DNA from: Limnocylindrus sp040397235
GTDB taxonomy: Bacteria; Chloroflexota; Limnocylindria; Limnocylindrales; Limnocylindraceae
Assembly (NCBI GenBank): GCA_040397235.1
Contig: JBBAWH010000004.1
Span: 62,001 to 126,000, forward strand
Length of the DNA stretch: 64,000 nucleotides
Direction of reading: 5' to 3'
Shown here one piece after another: positions 24,083 to 32,505 of the stretch (position 1 is its first letter; every line of letters begins with the position of its first letter). The translations under genes were made by a program, and so were the position numbers. The notes beneath the pieces are model-generated. The model was not told where the DNA came from. It searched no databases and saw nothing but the letters and a program-made list of their open reading frames with translations.

Positions 24083-25140
24083 CGCGAAGAGCCTGCCCGA
24101 GTCTCCATGACGAGGGTTGGGAGGGCCTCGCGCCATGCATCACTCGCTCGTGCCACGGCGACGACCAAGCCTTCGCGAATACCGCCGCGGTCAACGGTGA
24201 CCTCGCGCGCGGTGGTTCGCTGCAGGAGCGCCTCTACAATCGCAATACCAGCTGGAAGGAGTCGCGCGCGGCGCTGCGAAATTGCGAAGCGCTCCGCAAC
24301 CTCCTTCGCAGTCAGCGCCACGAGCCGCTCCCCCATCGCTGCGAGATCATCGCGGTGAATAGTGCGACTAATGAGGGTTGCCGGAACAAGTTTGAGCAGG
24401 CGCGTTGCAGTTCCGCCCACCAAGATGAGACGGTGGACATCGGCAACGGTAAGGTCGGCCAGCGCAATCTGGGCGTGTCGACGGAGCTCCTGCCACTCTC
24501 GCGGACGTGGTGGGTCCTGGTACGAGACGCGCGCCATGAGGCGCGCAGAGCCAACCGAGATACCGATCGCGCGCGGAAGTTCGCCAGGGTGGAGTTCAAC
24601 GGCTTCGGTCGAGCCACCACCAATATCTACGACAAGCTGTGGCAGAGAGTGGTCGTGTCCATGGTGAAGGCCAAGAACGGTGAGGAGCCCCTCCTCCTCA
24701 TGAGTCAGCACAATCGGCGCGCTGAGCTTTGGTAAGCGCAGGGCGCGAAGCACACTCTCCCGATCACGGGCGCGGCGAAACGGTTCGGTGGCAACGACAA
24801 ACAACTCGTCGGCACCCAGGATGCTGGCCCGCGTGCGAAAGGCGGCAAGCGCCTCACTGATCGCCGTCGTGGCCTTGCGCCCGATCATTCGATCCTGTTC
24901 CACCAGCCGACCGAGCTCAATCGGCATCGACTCATCGGCGATCACCTCTTGGCGCACCCCGTCCGAAACCGCCACGTACAGGTGGGTTGAATTGGAGCCA
25001 ATATCGACCACGGCACAGACCCGCGGGATCCCTGCCTGAGAGCTCCCCACCCGGCCACGGGCAGCCTTGGGGGGGCGAGGGGCGCCGCCTGAACGCGGCC
25101 TCTCCGCGTGAACACTGCGTGAACGACGAGCAGGCAACAT
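24079..25140 (-). CDS. ppx: Exopolyphosphatase / pppGpp phosphatase family (Ppx/GppA)
   Basis: A 353-residue ASKHA-fold phosphatase. It has DIGSNSTHLYVAV (phosphate-1 loop), EEEGLLT with the catalytic glutamate, and DIGGGSTEAVE (phosphate-2). Such enzymes release phosphate from polyphosphate ends or hydrolyse pppGpp; the short length (no C-terminal HD domain) fits actinobacterial-type Ppx. ATG 25140 is preceded by TAGGAT with a six-base gap; the first ~35 residues are basic and probably disordered, so a later start is possible. It is divergent from phoU. Confidence 0.9.
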   Translation of the reverse strand: MLPARRSRSVHAERPRSGGAPRPPKAARGRVGSSQAGIPRVCAVVDIGSNSTHLYVAVSDGVRQEVIADESMPIELGRLVEQDRMIGRKATTAISEALAAFRTRASILGADELFVVATEPFRRARDRESVLRALRLPKLSAPIVLTHEEEGLLTVLGLHHGHDHSLPQLVVDIGGGSTEAVELHPGELPRAIGISVGSARLMARVSYQDPPRPREWQELRRHAQIALADLTVADVHRLILVGGTATRLLKLVPATLISRTIHRDDLAAMGERLVALTAKEVAERFAISQRRARLLPAGIAIVEALLQRTTAREVTVDRGGIREGLVVAVARASDAWREALPTLVMETRAGSSR

Positions 25141-25146
25141 CCACGC

Positions 25147-25152
25147 ATCCTA
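25147..25152 (-). promoter_or_regulatory. -10 element TAGGAT of a leaderless ppx promoter
   Basis: On the minus strand TAGGAT ends six bases (GCGTGG) before ATG 25140. The same hexamer recurs before proS and the DtxR-family gene. Confidence 0.6.
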
Positions 25153-25230
25153 ACCGTGAACCGCGATTCCCTCTTGGAGGGGCTAGGGCGGTAGGATGTG
25201 GAACAATTCAGCAGAGAGCGAGGAGGGAAA

Positions 25231-25980
25231 ATGGCAACAGGAGACGACCACGGCCGAGTTGAGAACGAGATCGAGGAGATCCTTGCACGCACCGATAATG
25301 GTGCAGCCACGGCTGCGCCACAGGGTGCCCGTGAGCCGCTTGATCGTGAGATTCGCTCAATAAAAGAGACCGTGATCCGCATGGGGAGCATGGCGGAGTC
25401 CGCAATCCGCGAGGCTCTCGAGTCGCTCGTCACCCACGACGCCGACAGGGCACTCGCCGTGATAATTGGCGACCGGAAAATCAACGACATGCAGCACGAG
25501 GTCATCACCGCCATCACGACCACCATCGCAACACAGAGCCCGGTGGCCCGCGACCTGCGCAACCTCCTGATGATGAACCACGTGGCGTACGAGCTCGAGC
25601 GAATTGGCGATCATGCCGCCTCCGTCGCGAAGATTGCCGCGCAGCTCGCCCCAGAGCCAGCGCTGCAGCGCTACCTCCACCTGCCTGAGATCGGCGAGCT
25701 AGCGGCAACGCAGCTGCACGGCATCCTGATGGCGCTCGTTGACGCCGACCCAGTACGGGCCCGTGAGGTGGCGGTGAGCGACGACCAGATTGACGCCCTC
25801 TACCGCCAATCGTTTGATGAGTGCATCCGCCTGATGGAGGCGGATAAGTCCAACGTGGCCCGCGGGACTCGCCTCCTCTTCGCAGCGCACTACCTCGAGC
25901 GCATCGGGGACCGCACCACCAACATCGCCGAAGACATCGTCTACCTTGCCTCTGGAGAGGTCGAGGACCTCAATCCTTGA
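25231..25980 (+). CDS. phoU: Phosphate transport/signalling regulator PhoU
   Basis: A 249-residue PhoU with two three-helix repeats (about residues 40-125 and 140-235). Each repeat carries the metal-binding pattern (ELERIGDHAA; LERIGDRTTN). In other bacteria PhoU links the PstB transporter to the PhoR kinase. Here no pst genes adjoin, but Ppk, Ppx and a PhoR/PhoB-like pair are close by. ATG 25231 directly follows AGGAGGGAAA, a strong Shine-Dalgarno, unlike many leaderless neighbours. It overlaps sixA by TTGA. Confidence 0.93.
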   Translation: MATGDDHGRVENEIEEILARTDNGAATAAPQGAREPLDREIRSIKETVIRMGSMAESAIREALESLVTHDADRALAVIIGDRKINDMQHEVITAITTTIATQSPVARDLRNLLMMNHVAYELERIGDHAASVAKIAAQLAPEPALQRYLHLPEIGELAATQLHGILMALVDADPVRAREVAVSDDQIDALYRQSFDECIRLMEADKSNVARGTRLLFAAHYLERIGDRTTNIAEDIVYLASGEVEDLNP

Positions 25981-26501
25981 GTTCAGACAGCTCAACGTCA
26001 ACCAACGAGTTGAAGCGCCTATACATCGTCCGCCATGCCGACGCTGGTGATCCAGCCGAGTGGATTGGCCCAGATGCAGAGCGACCACTCAGCTCTAAGG
26101 GGGTCAAGCAGGCCGCCCGACTTGCGGCGGCACTCGTTGCCGCTGGCACCAACGTCGGATCGCTCCGAACCTCCCCAGCTCGCCGCTGCACCGAAACCTG
26201 CGCCGTTATCGCCGCAGCGCTAGAGACCACCGCCACCATTGACGAGCAGCTTGCCAGTGGCCCAACAGCAGCCTACGTCGCCAAGCTCCTCTCTCGGCGC
26301 AGTAACGACGCCCTACTCCTCGTTGGGCACCAGCCGCACCTTGGAAACCTGATCGCCGAGCTGACCGGCATCGCAACAATTCCCGTTGAGAAAGGGTCGA
26401 TGATCCGCATCGACATCCCCGCCCCATACACACCAGGGAGCGGCCGCCTAGTTGCGCTTGTTCCACCCGCGCACCTACGCGCTCCGAAGAGCGAGCGCTA
26501 A
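25977..26501 (+). CDS. sixA: Phosphohistidine phosphatase, SixA family
   Basis: A 174-residue histidine phosphatase. The LYIVRHADAG motif supplies the catalytic histidine and VGHQPHLGNL the second one. SixA removes phosphate from phosphohistidine on relay proteins such as HPt domains or PTS proteins. The best start is TTG 25977 overlapping the PhoU stop (TTGA); a TTG near 26008 would give a shorter protein. Translational coupling to PhoU suggests a role in phosphate or phosphorelay control. The convergent GDPD gene shares CTAA with its stop. Confidence 0.83.
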   Translation: MSSDSSTSTNELKRLYIVRHADAGDPAEWIGPDAERPLSSKGVKQAARLAAALVAAGTNVGSLRTSPARRCTETCAVIAAALETTATIDEQLASGPTAAYVAKLLSRRSNDALLLVGHQPHLGNLIAELTGIATIPVEKGSMIRIDIPAPYTPGSGRLVALVPPAHLRAPKSER

Positions 26502-27211
26502 CGCGTCGCCGCGCGAGCGGCAGTAGCCCCTTCACCCTCAACACAGAGGGCAGTAAGACGCAGATCACTCGCCCATCTGACACCCTGCACGCCTCGAAGG
26601 GTCCAGGCCGCAACCTCGAGCCCCGCTGCTCGCCAGCGGCTGATGCTCGCATCGTCCAATAGATCAATTGACACAGAGAGGCCGACGCAGCCAAGTTCAG
26701 TCGCTCGCTCCGCCTCCACCGTGGTTTCAGCGTTCAGCCAACGCGACCAGTCGGGCGCGCGCTCTTTGACGGCACGGAGTACACCCGGGTAGAAGCTTGA
26801 GATGACGACCCCCTCCGCAACTGCTCCGCGCGCGGCAATGAGTATCGTAAAGAGCGCGTCGGTGGGCTGCTCTTTTAGCTCTAGGTTGATCAGCGTGGTG
26901 GCCGGCATGGCAGCCAGCGCTTCCGCGAGCGTCGGCACACCTAAGCCCACTAGCTCGCCAACTGAGAGTTCACTGATACGCCGTGGCACCCCAAAGAGTC
27001 GATCAAGCGTCTCATCGTGCACGATCACCGCTTCCCCGTCGGCGCTAAAGCGCACATCAAATTCCACGCCATCGCACTGCGCCGCGCCCGCAACGAGCGC
27101 GGCGAGGCTGTTCTCACGGAGCGTTGCATCGTGGGCCCCGCGATGTGCGAGGAGAATCGGGCGCTGGAGTGTCTCGCGGGCGTGACCGATCGCGCTCGAG
27201 CGACGGCTCAG
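26498..27211 (-). CDS. ugpQ: Glycerophosphodiester phosphodiesterase with non-canonical start
   Basis: About 237 residues of a GDPD TIM-barrel enzyme, which splits glycerophosphodiesters to glycerol-3-phosphate and an alcohol. The conserved N-terminal HRGAHD and REN segment and the VEFDVRFS...VHDETLDRL core are both in one frame, but the only ATG/GTG/TTG before the core is GTG 27067, which would delete HRG and REN. The frame continues to a CTG (27209-27211) overlapping the upstream kinase stop as CTGA. I therefore propose CTG as the start; an ATC or ATT codon shortly after is possible. Confidence 0.78.
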   Translation of the reverse strand: MSRRSSAIGHARETLQRPILLAHRGAHDATLRENSLAALVAGAAQCDGVEFDVRFSADGEAVIVHDETLDRLFGVPRRISELSVGELVGLGVPTLAEALAAMPATTLINLELKEQPTDALFTILIAARGAVAEGVVISSFYPGVLRAVKERAPDWSRWLNAETTVEAERATELGCVGLSVSIDLLDDASISRWRAAGLEVAAWTLRGVQGVRWASDLRLTALCVEGEGATAARAATR

Positions 27212-28422
27212 GATTCGGCTCCGGCGGCTGGCAGCGTCATCGTGAAGGTCGTTCCAACGCCAGCGGTTGAGGTAACGGTGATGTCGCCACCGTGACGAAG
27301 CACGGCGTGTCGGGCGATCGCGAGGCCGAGTCCGGTTCCACCACCACCGACGGCCCCTGCGCCACCGTCAACCCGCTCCACTGTGAAGAAGCGCTCAAAG
27401 ATGCGTGAGAGGTGGGCGCGGTCAATGCCAATGCCGTGATCAACCACCGCAATCTGTGTCCCGCCATCGCCGAGTCGGTCAATGTGTAGCTCTACTCGCC
27501 CGCCCTCGCGGCTGTACTTCACGGCGTTATGGACGAGGTTCGCCACCGCCTGGCGGAGGCGATCGCGGTCGCCAGAAATCAGGAGCGGGCCCGCCCCGAT
27601 CACATCAATGCCACCACCGTGCTGCGCCGCAACCGGAGCGAACCGCTGCGCGACCTCCTCGGCCAAGGCGACGAGGTCGAACTCGGCCTTGCGAAGCGGG
27701 ATCTCGCCCGCCTCTAGCGTGGCGAGGTCAAGCATCTCATCGGCCATCTGCACGAGGTGGAGCACCTCAACCTCGATTTTGGCACTGCGGCTTGCCACAC
27801 CAGAGACATCACCCTTCGCCGCCGCGCCGCCAATCGTCTCCGCGAGGAGGCGAATCGTTGAGAGCGGTGTGCGCAGCTCGTGCGAGAGGTTGTCCACGAA
27901 CTCGGTGCGGATCTGTCGCAGTCGACGCACTTCAGTGAGGTCACGCAAGACGAGCCAGGCTCCGCCGTCACCATCAGGTGCCGCCACAACAGAGACGTGC
28001 CGTGCCTCATCGGAGTGATCGATGCGACCGTCGCGAATATCAATCTCGCCGCGATGGACCTCGCCTGCGATCGCCTTTATGGTGAGCTCCTCCAGCCGGA
28101 AGTCGACGGTCGCTTCGATGAGTGGCATCCCACGAAACTGCACGTCGCCACGGGCGAGGATCTCGCCGGTGACCGGGCTCGCGGCACGAATTACGAGATC
28201 GGAGCCAACGCGAAGGATGGCGTCATCGGTCGCCTGAAGGAGGGCGTTCAGGCGCTCAGAGCGGCGATCGGCGCGGTCCCAGGCGACGTCTGCCCGGCTG
28301 CTCTCACGCACTGCGCGGTCGGCCTCGGTTGCAACACCCTGCTCAGAGAACCGGCGGGCGATCAGATAGGTGATCCCTGCAGAGATCAGTACCGTTGCGA
28401 GCCCGATGACGAAGTCTGGCAT
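27208..28422 (-). CDS. PhoR-like sensor histidine kinase
   Basis: A 404-residue membrane kinase. One N-terminal transmembrane helix (VIGLATVLISAGITYLIA) is followed by a coiled segment, a PAS-like domain (about residues 57-165), an H-box (NLSHELRTPL) and an ATPase domain with HNAVKYS, DHGIGI and GTGLGLAIARH. This layout matches actinobacterial/Firmicute phosphate kinase PhoR. The probable partner regulator is on the same strand but separated by proS. ATG 28422 overlaps the proS stop by one base. Confidence 0.87.
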   Translation of the reverse strand: MPDFVIGLATVLISAGITYLIARRFSEQGVATEADRAVRESSRADVAWDRADRRSERLNALLQATDDAILRVGSDLVIRAASPVTGEILARGDVQFRGMPLIEATVDFRLEELTIKAIAGEVHRGEIDIRDGRIDHSDEARHVSVVAAPDGDGGAWLVLRDLTEVRRLRQIRTEFVDNLSHELRTPLSTIRLLAETIGGAAAKGDVSGVASRSAKIEVEVLHLVQMADEMLDLATLEAGEIPLRKAEFDLVALAEEVAQRFAPVAAQHGGGIDVIGAGPLLISGDRDRLRQAVANLVHNAVKYSREGGRVELHIDRLGDGGTQIAVVDHGIGIDRAHLSRIFERFFTVERVDGGAGAVGGGGTGLGLAIARHAVLRHGGDITVTSTAGVGTTFTMTLPAAGAES

Positions 28423-30206
28423 CAGGCGGCTGGGTGAGGATCGCGCGCCGCATGCCGCGGTGGATAGCCGCGCGCGAGTAGCTCCGCCTCAACGGCGGCG
28501 CGATCACTGGCCTGTGCGGCACGAACTGCGTCGAGCACTGCCCCGATTGGGAGGACGCTGCGCTCGCCCGTCGATCGACGTGTGACCTCTGCGCCGCCAG
28601 CCTCAAGCGAGCGTGGTGAGATGGTGATCATCCATGGGGCACCGATCAGTTCGGCGTCGGCGAACTTCACGCCAGGGGTCTCGGCGCGATCATCGACCAG
28701 CAGCTCGATGCCGGCAGCCTCCGCCTCAGCCTCAAGGGCGAGTGCGATCTCGGTAACCTTCGGATCCTTATTCGCGCCAACGATCGCAACCTGCGCGTCG
28801 AATGGGCTGATCGAGATCGGCCAGGAGAGGCCCTTCTCGTCGTGGTGCGCCTCGGCGATACAGGCCACCGCGCGGCCAACGCCAATCCCGTAGGAGCCCA
28901 TCACGATCGGGTGCGAGACCCCCGCCTCGTCTGCGTACGTCGCACCCAAAGCGCCGGTGTAGCGCGTGCCGAGCTTGAAGATATTGCCAACCTCAATGCC
29001 GTTCTCGATGCGTAGCTGGCCGCCACAGGCGAGGCAGGCATCGCCCACCTTCGCTGAGGCGATGTCGGCGACGGCGGTCGGCGTGTAGTCTCGGCCGACG
29101 TTCACGCCAGTAAGGTGATAACCCGCTTTGTTCGCCCCAGCGACCATGTTGGTGGTCGACGCGACCAGCTCATCTACGACCACGGTTGCACCCTTGATCC
29201 CAACAGGCGATGCGTACCCTGGCTCCATGCCGGCGGCGCGAATCTCCTCCTCGCGGGCGGGCCGCAGGTCTCGTGCGCCGATAGCGTTGGTGAGCTTTGT
29301 CTCCTCAACCTCATCGTCGCCGCGCACAATGGCAACGATCAACCGGCCGTCGCGGTCGGCAAAGAAGACCGCCTTGGCACAGGTTGATGCAGGAACCTTG
29401 AGCTGTGCCGCGAGTTCATCGATGGTTGAGGCACCTGGCGTTGCGATCTCCTTGAGCGGCTCCTGTGGCGCACTCGCCCCGACTTCGCGCCGCACGGCGG
29501 CGACCTGGCGGTTTGCCGCAGCGCCGCAGCCATCGCAGAGCACGAGGCTATCTTCGCCAAACGTGCTGAAGGCCATGAACTCATGTGCGAGCGAGCCGCC
29601 CATCATGCCAACGTCGCTCGCCACGGCGATTGCCTCGAGTCCGAGGCGCGCGAAGATGCGCGTGTAGGCGTGGTAGTAGAGCTTGTAGGAGCGGTCGAGG
29701 CCCGCCTCATCACGGTCGGCGCTGTAGGCGTCCTTCATCGTGAACTCGCGCACGCGAATGAGTCCGCCGCGCGCCCGTGGTTCGTCGCGCCACTTGGTCT
29801 GGAAGTGGTACATCTGCTGTGGGAGTTGACGCCACGAGTTGATCAGCTTGCGCAGCAGGTCGGTCACCACCTCCTCGTGCGTCATCGCCAGCACCATATC
29901 GCGGCCACCGCGATCGTTGAAGCGGCCCATCTCTGGGCCGATCTGGTCGTAGCGCCCCGTCTCGCGCCAGAGGTCAGCGGGATGCACGACCGGCATCAAC
30001 ATCTCCTGGGCGCCGATCGCATTCATCTCTTCACGGATCACCTGGGTGACGCGCATGTTGACGCGCATGCCGAGTGGGAGCAGCGAGTAGATCCCGGCAC
30101 CCAGCGGCCGAATATACCCAGCGCGCAGCAGAAGGCGATGGGAAGGCATCTCCGCGTCGGCGGGGTCCTCCCGGAGGGTCGTAAAGAAGAGTTCGCTCAT
30201 GCGCAT
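28422..30206 (-). CDS. proS: Prolyl-tRNA synthetase, bacterial type with editing domain
   Basis: A 594-residue class II synthetase that charges tRNA-Pro. It has motif 1 near RPLGAGIYSLLPLG, motif 2 with FQTKWRDEPRARGGLIRVREF and motif 3 MGSYGIGVGR. The YbaK-like insertion for hydrolysing Ala-tRNA-Pro lies around residues 225-390, and an anticodon-binding domain ends the protein; the length matches ProS type 1. ATG 30206 has TAGGAT seven bases upstream. It sits between a response regulator and a histidine kinase gene. Confidence 0.94.
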   Translation of the reverse strand: MRMSELFFTTLREDPADAEMPSHRLLLRAGYIRPLGAGIYSLLPLGMRVNMRVTQVIREEMNAIGAQEMLMPVVHPADLWRETGRYDQIGPEMGRFNDRGGRDMVLAMTHEEVVTDLLRKLINSWRQLPQQMYHFQTKWRDEPRARGGLIRVREFTMKDAYSADRDEAGLDRSYKLYYHAYTRIFARLGLEAIAVASDVGMMGGSLAHEFMAFSTFGEDSLVLCDGCGAAANRQVAAVRREVGASAPQEPLKEIATPGASTIDELAAQLKVPASTCAKAVFFADRDGRLIVAIVRGDDEVEETKLTNAIGARDLRPAREEEIRAAGMEPGYASPVGIKGATVVVDELVASTTNMVAGANKAGYHLTGVNVGRDYTPTAVADIASAKVGDACLACGGQLRIENGIEVGNIFKLGTRYTGALGATYADEAGVSHPIVMGSYGIGVGRAVACIAEAHHDEKGLSWPISISPFDAQVAIVGANKDPKVTEIALALEAEAEAAGIELLVDDRAETPGVKFADAELIGAPWMITISPRSLEAGGAEVTRRSTGERSVLPIGAVLDAVRAAQASDRAAVEAELLARGYPPRHAARDPHPAA

Positions 30207-30213
30207 GTGGTCA

Positions 30214-30219
30214 ATCCTA
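30214..30219 (-). promoter_or_regulatory. -10 element TAGGAT of a leaderless proS promoter
   Basis: Minus-strand TAGGAT is separated from ATG 30206 by seven bases (TGACCAC), too few to hold a ribosome-binding site. Confidence 0.58.
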
Positions 30220-30257
30220 CCCGCGCGCGGGGCTCTCGTTCAGGAGGGGTGTGTGGA

Positions 30258-30995
30258 TCAGGCTGGGCGGCGGAGAACGTAGCCGATCCCGCGAACCGTC
30301 TGGAGGGCCACCGGCTCGGCTGGGATCGCCTCCATGGCCTGGCGCAGGGCGTGCATGTGCACGTCGACCGTGCGTGTTTCGCCGGCATAGTCATAGCCCC
30401 ACACCTTGTCGAGGAGCTGCTCGCGGGTATACACACGACCCGGGTTCTCAATGAGGAACGCCAGCAGCTGGAAGGCCTTCGGCTTGAGGTGCACCACGGT
30501 GCCGTCTCGCAGTACCCGCTGACCCTCGAGGTCAACCTCCGCCTCGGCAATGCGGAGGCGAGAGCCCACCGCAACGGGGCTAGCCCCAGTCTCAGCGCGG
30601 CGGAGCACTGCCCGAATGCGCGCGACGAGTTCTCGGGAGGAGAAGGGCTTCGTCACATAGTCATCGGCGCCAAGGTCAAGGCCGCTGATGCGATCGCTCT
30701 CAGACGCTTTTGCCGTGACCATGATGATCGGCACGCGCGAGCTGCTGCGAATCGATCGGCAGACCTCAATGCCGCCCATTTCGGGGAGCATCAGGTCGAG
30801 CAGGATCAGGTCTGGTGGAGCGGCGCGAAAGGCGGCGAGCCCTGAAGCGCCGGTGTCGGCCTGGGTGACAACGAATCCCTCGCCCGTCAGCGCATCGGCG
30901 AGCGCCTCACGGAGGGCTCGCTCATCTTCAACCAGCAGAATCTTGATCGGTTGTTCAGCCACGGCGAAACTCTGACGGGAGGGTGTTATCGCCAT
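30258..30995 (-). CDS. PhoB/RegX3-like response regulator
   Basis: An OmpR-family regulator of about 245 residues (234 if GTG 30962 is used). The receiver domain has VEDE, phospho-acceptor Asp in LLDLMLPEMGG and TKPFSSREL; the winged-helix domain ends GYVLRRP. Strong resemblance to PhoB/RegX3. ATG 30995 is listed, but GTG 30962 has CAGAGT six bases before it and starts nearer the first receiver strand (KILLVEDE). The likely kinase is the PhoR-like protein beyond proS. Confidence 0.87.
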   Translation of the reverse strand: MAITPSRQSFAVAEQPIKILLVEDERALREALADALTGEGFVVTQADTGASGLAAFRAAPPDLILLDLMLPEMGGIEVCRSIRSSSRVPIIMVTAKASESDRISGLDLGADDYVTKPFSSRELVARIRAVLRRAETGASPVAVGSRLRIAEAEVDLEGQRVLRDGTVVHLKPKAFQLLAFLIENPGRVYTREQLLDKVWGYDYAGETRTVDVHMHALRQAMEAIPAEPVALQTVRGIGYVLRRPA

Positions 30996-31002
30996 GTAAA
31001 CG

Positions 31003-32505
31003 CTAGGTGCCACTCACCAGTGCGACGGCGGCGTCGAGATGCGCCAGCACGCGGGCGCGGCCGAGGAGACGCATGCTGTCGAAGAGTGGCGGCGTTGCCG
31101 TTCGCCCTGTCACCGCGACACGGAGTGCCATGAAGAGGTCGCCCGACTTCCAGCCCGACGTCTCGGCGAGCGCCCGGAGCTGCGCCTCGAGCGGATCCTC
31201 GGCATCAAGGAGTGGCTGTTCGCCCTCGCCAACCGCCTCAGCGATCAGCGGGCGCGCCGCCGCGAGCGCCTGCAGGGTGGTGGCGGCATCCCAACGCTTC
31301 GGTACCAGCGCGGCACGATCATGCTCGAGCGCGGTGGCGAAGAGGAAGTCGGTGAGCGCGACCGCAGACGAGAGGAGCGGAATGCGATCACGGATCAACG
31401 GGATCAGCGCAACGATCTCCGCGTCGGTGGCCGCTCGCTGCAACGTGCCGTTTGCTGCAGCGCTCTCGTAGAAGGGGCGTAGTCGCACGAGCAACTCCTC
31501 GTTGCTCAGCCGTCGAATCCATTGGCCGTTGAGCCACTCCAGTCGGGTGCGGTCGAACACCGCGCCGGCCTTCTGCACATGCTCAAGGTTGAACCGCTCC
31601 TGCAGCTCGTCAATGGAGAGCACCTCATCTTCGCTCCCCGTTGACCAGCCGAGCAGTGCCAGGAAGTTGATCAGCGCCTCAACCAGGAAGCCCTCCGCTC
31701 GGTAGTCGACGAGGGCGGTCTGACTCTTGCGCTTGCTCATCTTCGTTCGGTCTGGATTCAGGATCAGCGGCAGGTGGGCAAACTTCGGTAGCGGCACGCC
31801 GAGCGCCTCAAAGAGGAGGATGTGCTTCGGCGTGTTGGAGAGGTGGTCCTCGCCGCGAATAACGTGGGTGATCCCCATGTCGGCATCGTCGACCACCACG
31901 GTGAAGTGGTAGAGCGGCGTGCCATCTGCGCGCAAGATCACCAGATCACCACCCAGTGCATCGCTGTCGATCTCCACTCGCCCGCGGACAAGATCTTCAA
32001 TAACGACCACGCCCGGCTTAATACGGAAGCGCAGTGCTGCCGACTCGCCAGCTGCGATGCGGGCGGCCGAGGTCTCGGCGGGAATAGCGGCACAGCGACC
32101 GGAGTAGCGCGGCGGGAGCTTGGCGACTTCACGCGCTTTGCGCTCTGCGTCGAGATCGCCTGGGGTGCAGAAGCAGGGGTAGGTCAGCCCCTTGGCACGC
32201 AACTCATTCGCGACGGCGGTGTATCGCTCACTGCGCTCTGATTGCCGATAGGGGCCGCGGTCACCACGCTCCCCCTCTGTGACCACCCCCTCGTCGGCGG
32301 CAAGGCCGAGCCAGGCGAGACCAGCAAGGATGTCAGCCTCAAACTCCTTGGTGGAGCGGGCCGTATCGGTGTCTTCCACGCGCACGACGTAGGTGCCGCC
32401 GTGGCGACGTGCGAAGAGCAGGTTAAAGAGCGCTGTGCGTGCCGTACCAATATGGAACGGCCCTGTTGGGCTCGGCGCAATGCGAACGCGCACAACGTCA
32501 CTCAT
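31003..32505 (-). CDS. gltX: Glutamyl-tRNA synthetase
   Basis: A 500-residue class I synthetase. Signature motifs are the HIGH equivalent FHIGTARTALF at the N-terminus and KMSKRK in the middle, followed by an all-helical C-terminal anticodon-binding half. It charges tRNA-Glu and, in organisms with GatCAB, also tRNA-Gln; glnS is not in this window, so this cannot be decided here. ATG 32505 overlaps the DtxR-family stop (ATGA), so a metal regulator and GltX are translationally coupled. Confidence 0.95.
   Translation of the reverse strand: MSDVVRVRIAPSPTGPFHIGTARTALFNLLFARRHGGTYVVRVEDTDTARSTKEFEADILAGLAWLGLAADEGVVTEGERGDRGPYRQSERSERYTAVANELRAKGLTYPCFCTPGDLDAERKAREVAKLPPRYSGRCAAIPAETSAARIAAGESAALRFRIKPGVVVIEDLVRGRVEIDSDALGGDLVILRADGTPLYHFTVVVDDADMGITHVIRGEDHLSNTPKHILLFEALGVPLPKFAHLPLILNPDRTKMSKRKSQTALVDYRAEGFLVEALINFLALLGWSTGSEDEVLSIDELQERFNLEHVQKAGAVFDRTRLEWLNGQWIRRLSNEELLVRLRPFYESAAANGTLQRAATDAEIVALIPLIRDRIPLLSSAVALTDFLFATALEHDRAALVPKRWDAATTLQALAAARPLIAEAVGEGEQPLLDAEDPLEAQLRALAETSGWKSGDLFMALRVAVTGRTATPPLFDSMRLLGRARVLAHLDAAVALVSGT

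Noticed and set aside
25141..25200. A possible PHO box (GTTCAC-like) between ppx and phoU.
   Set aside because: Only one partial repeat is present; the second 11-base unit does not match.
29583..30845. A 420-codon plus-strand open frame opposite proS and the response regulator.
   Set aside because: Antisense to two confidently identified genes and without any family signature.
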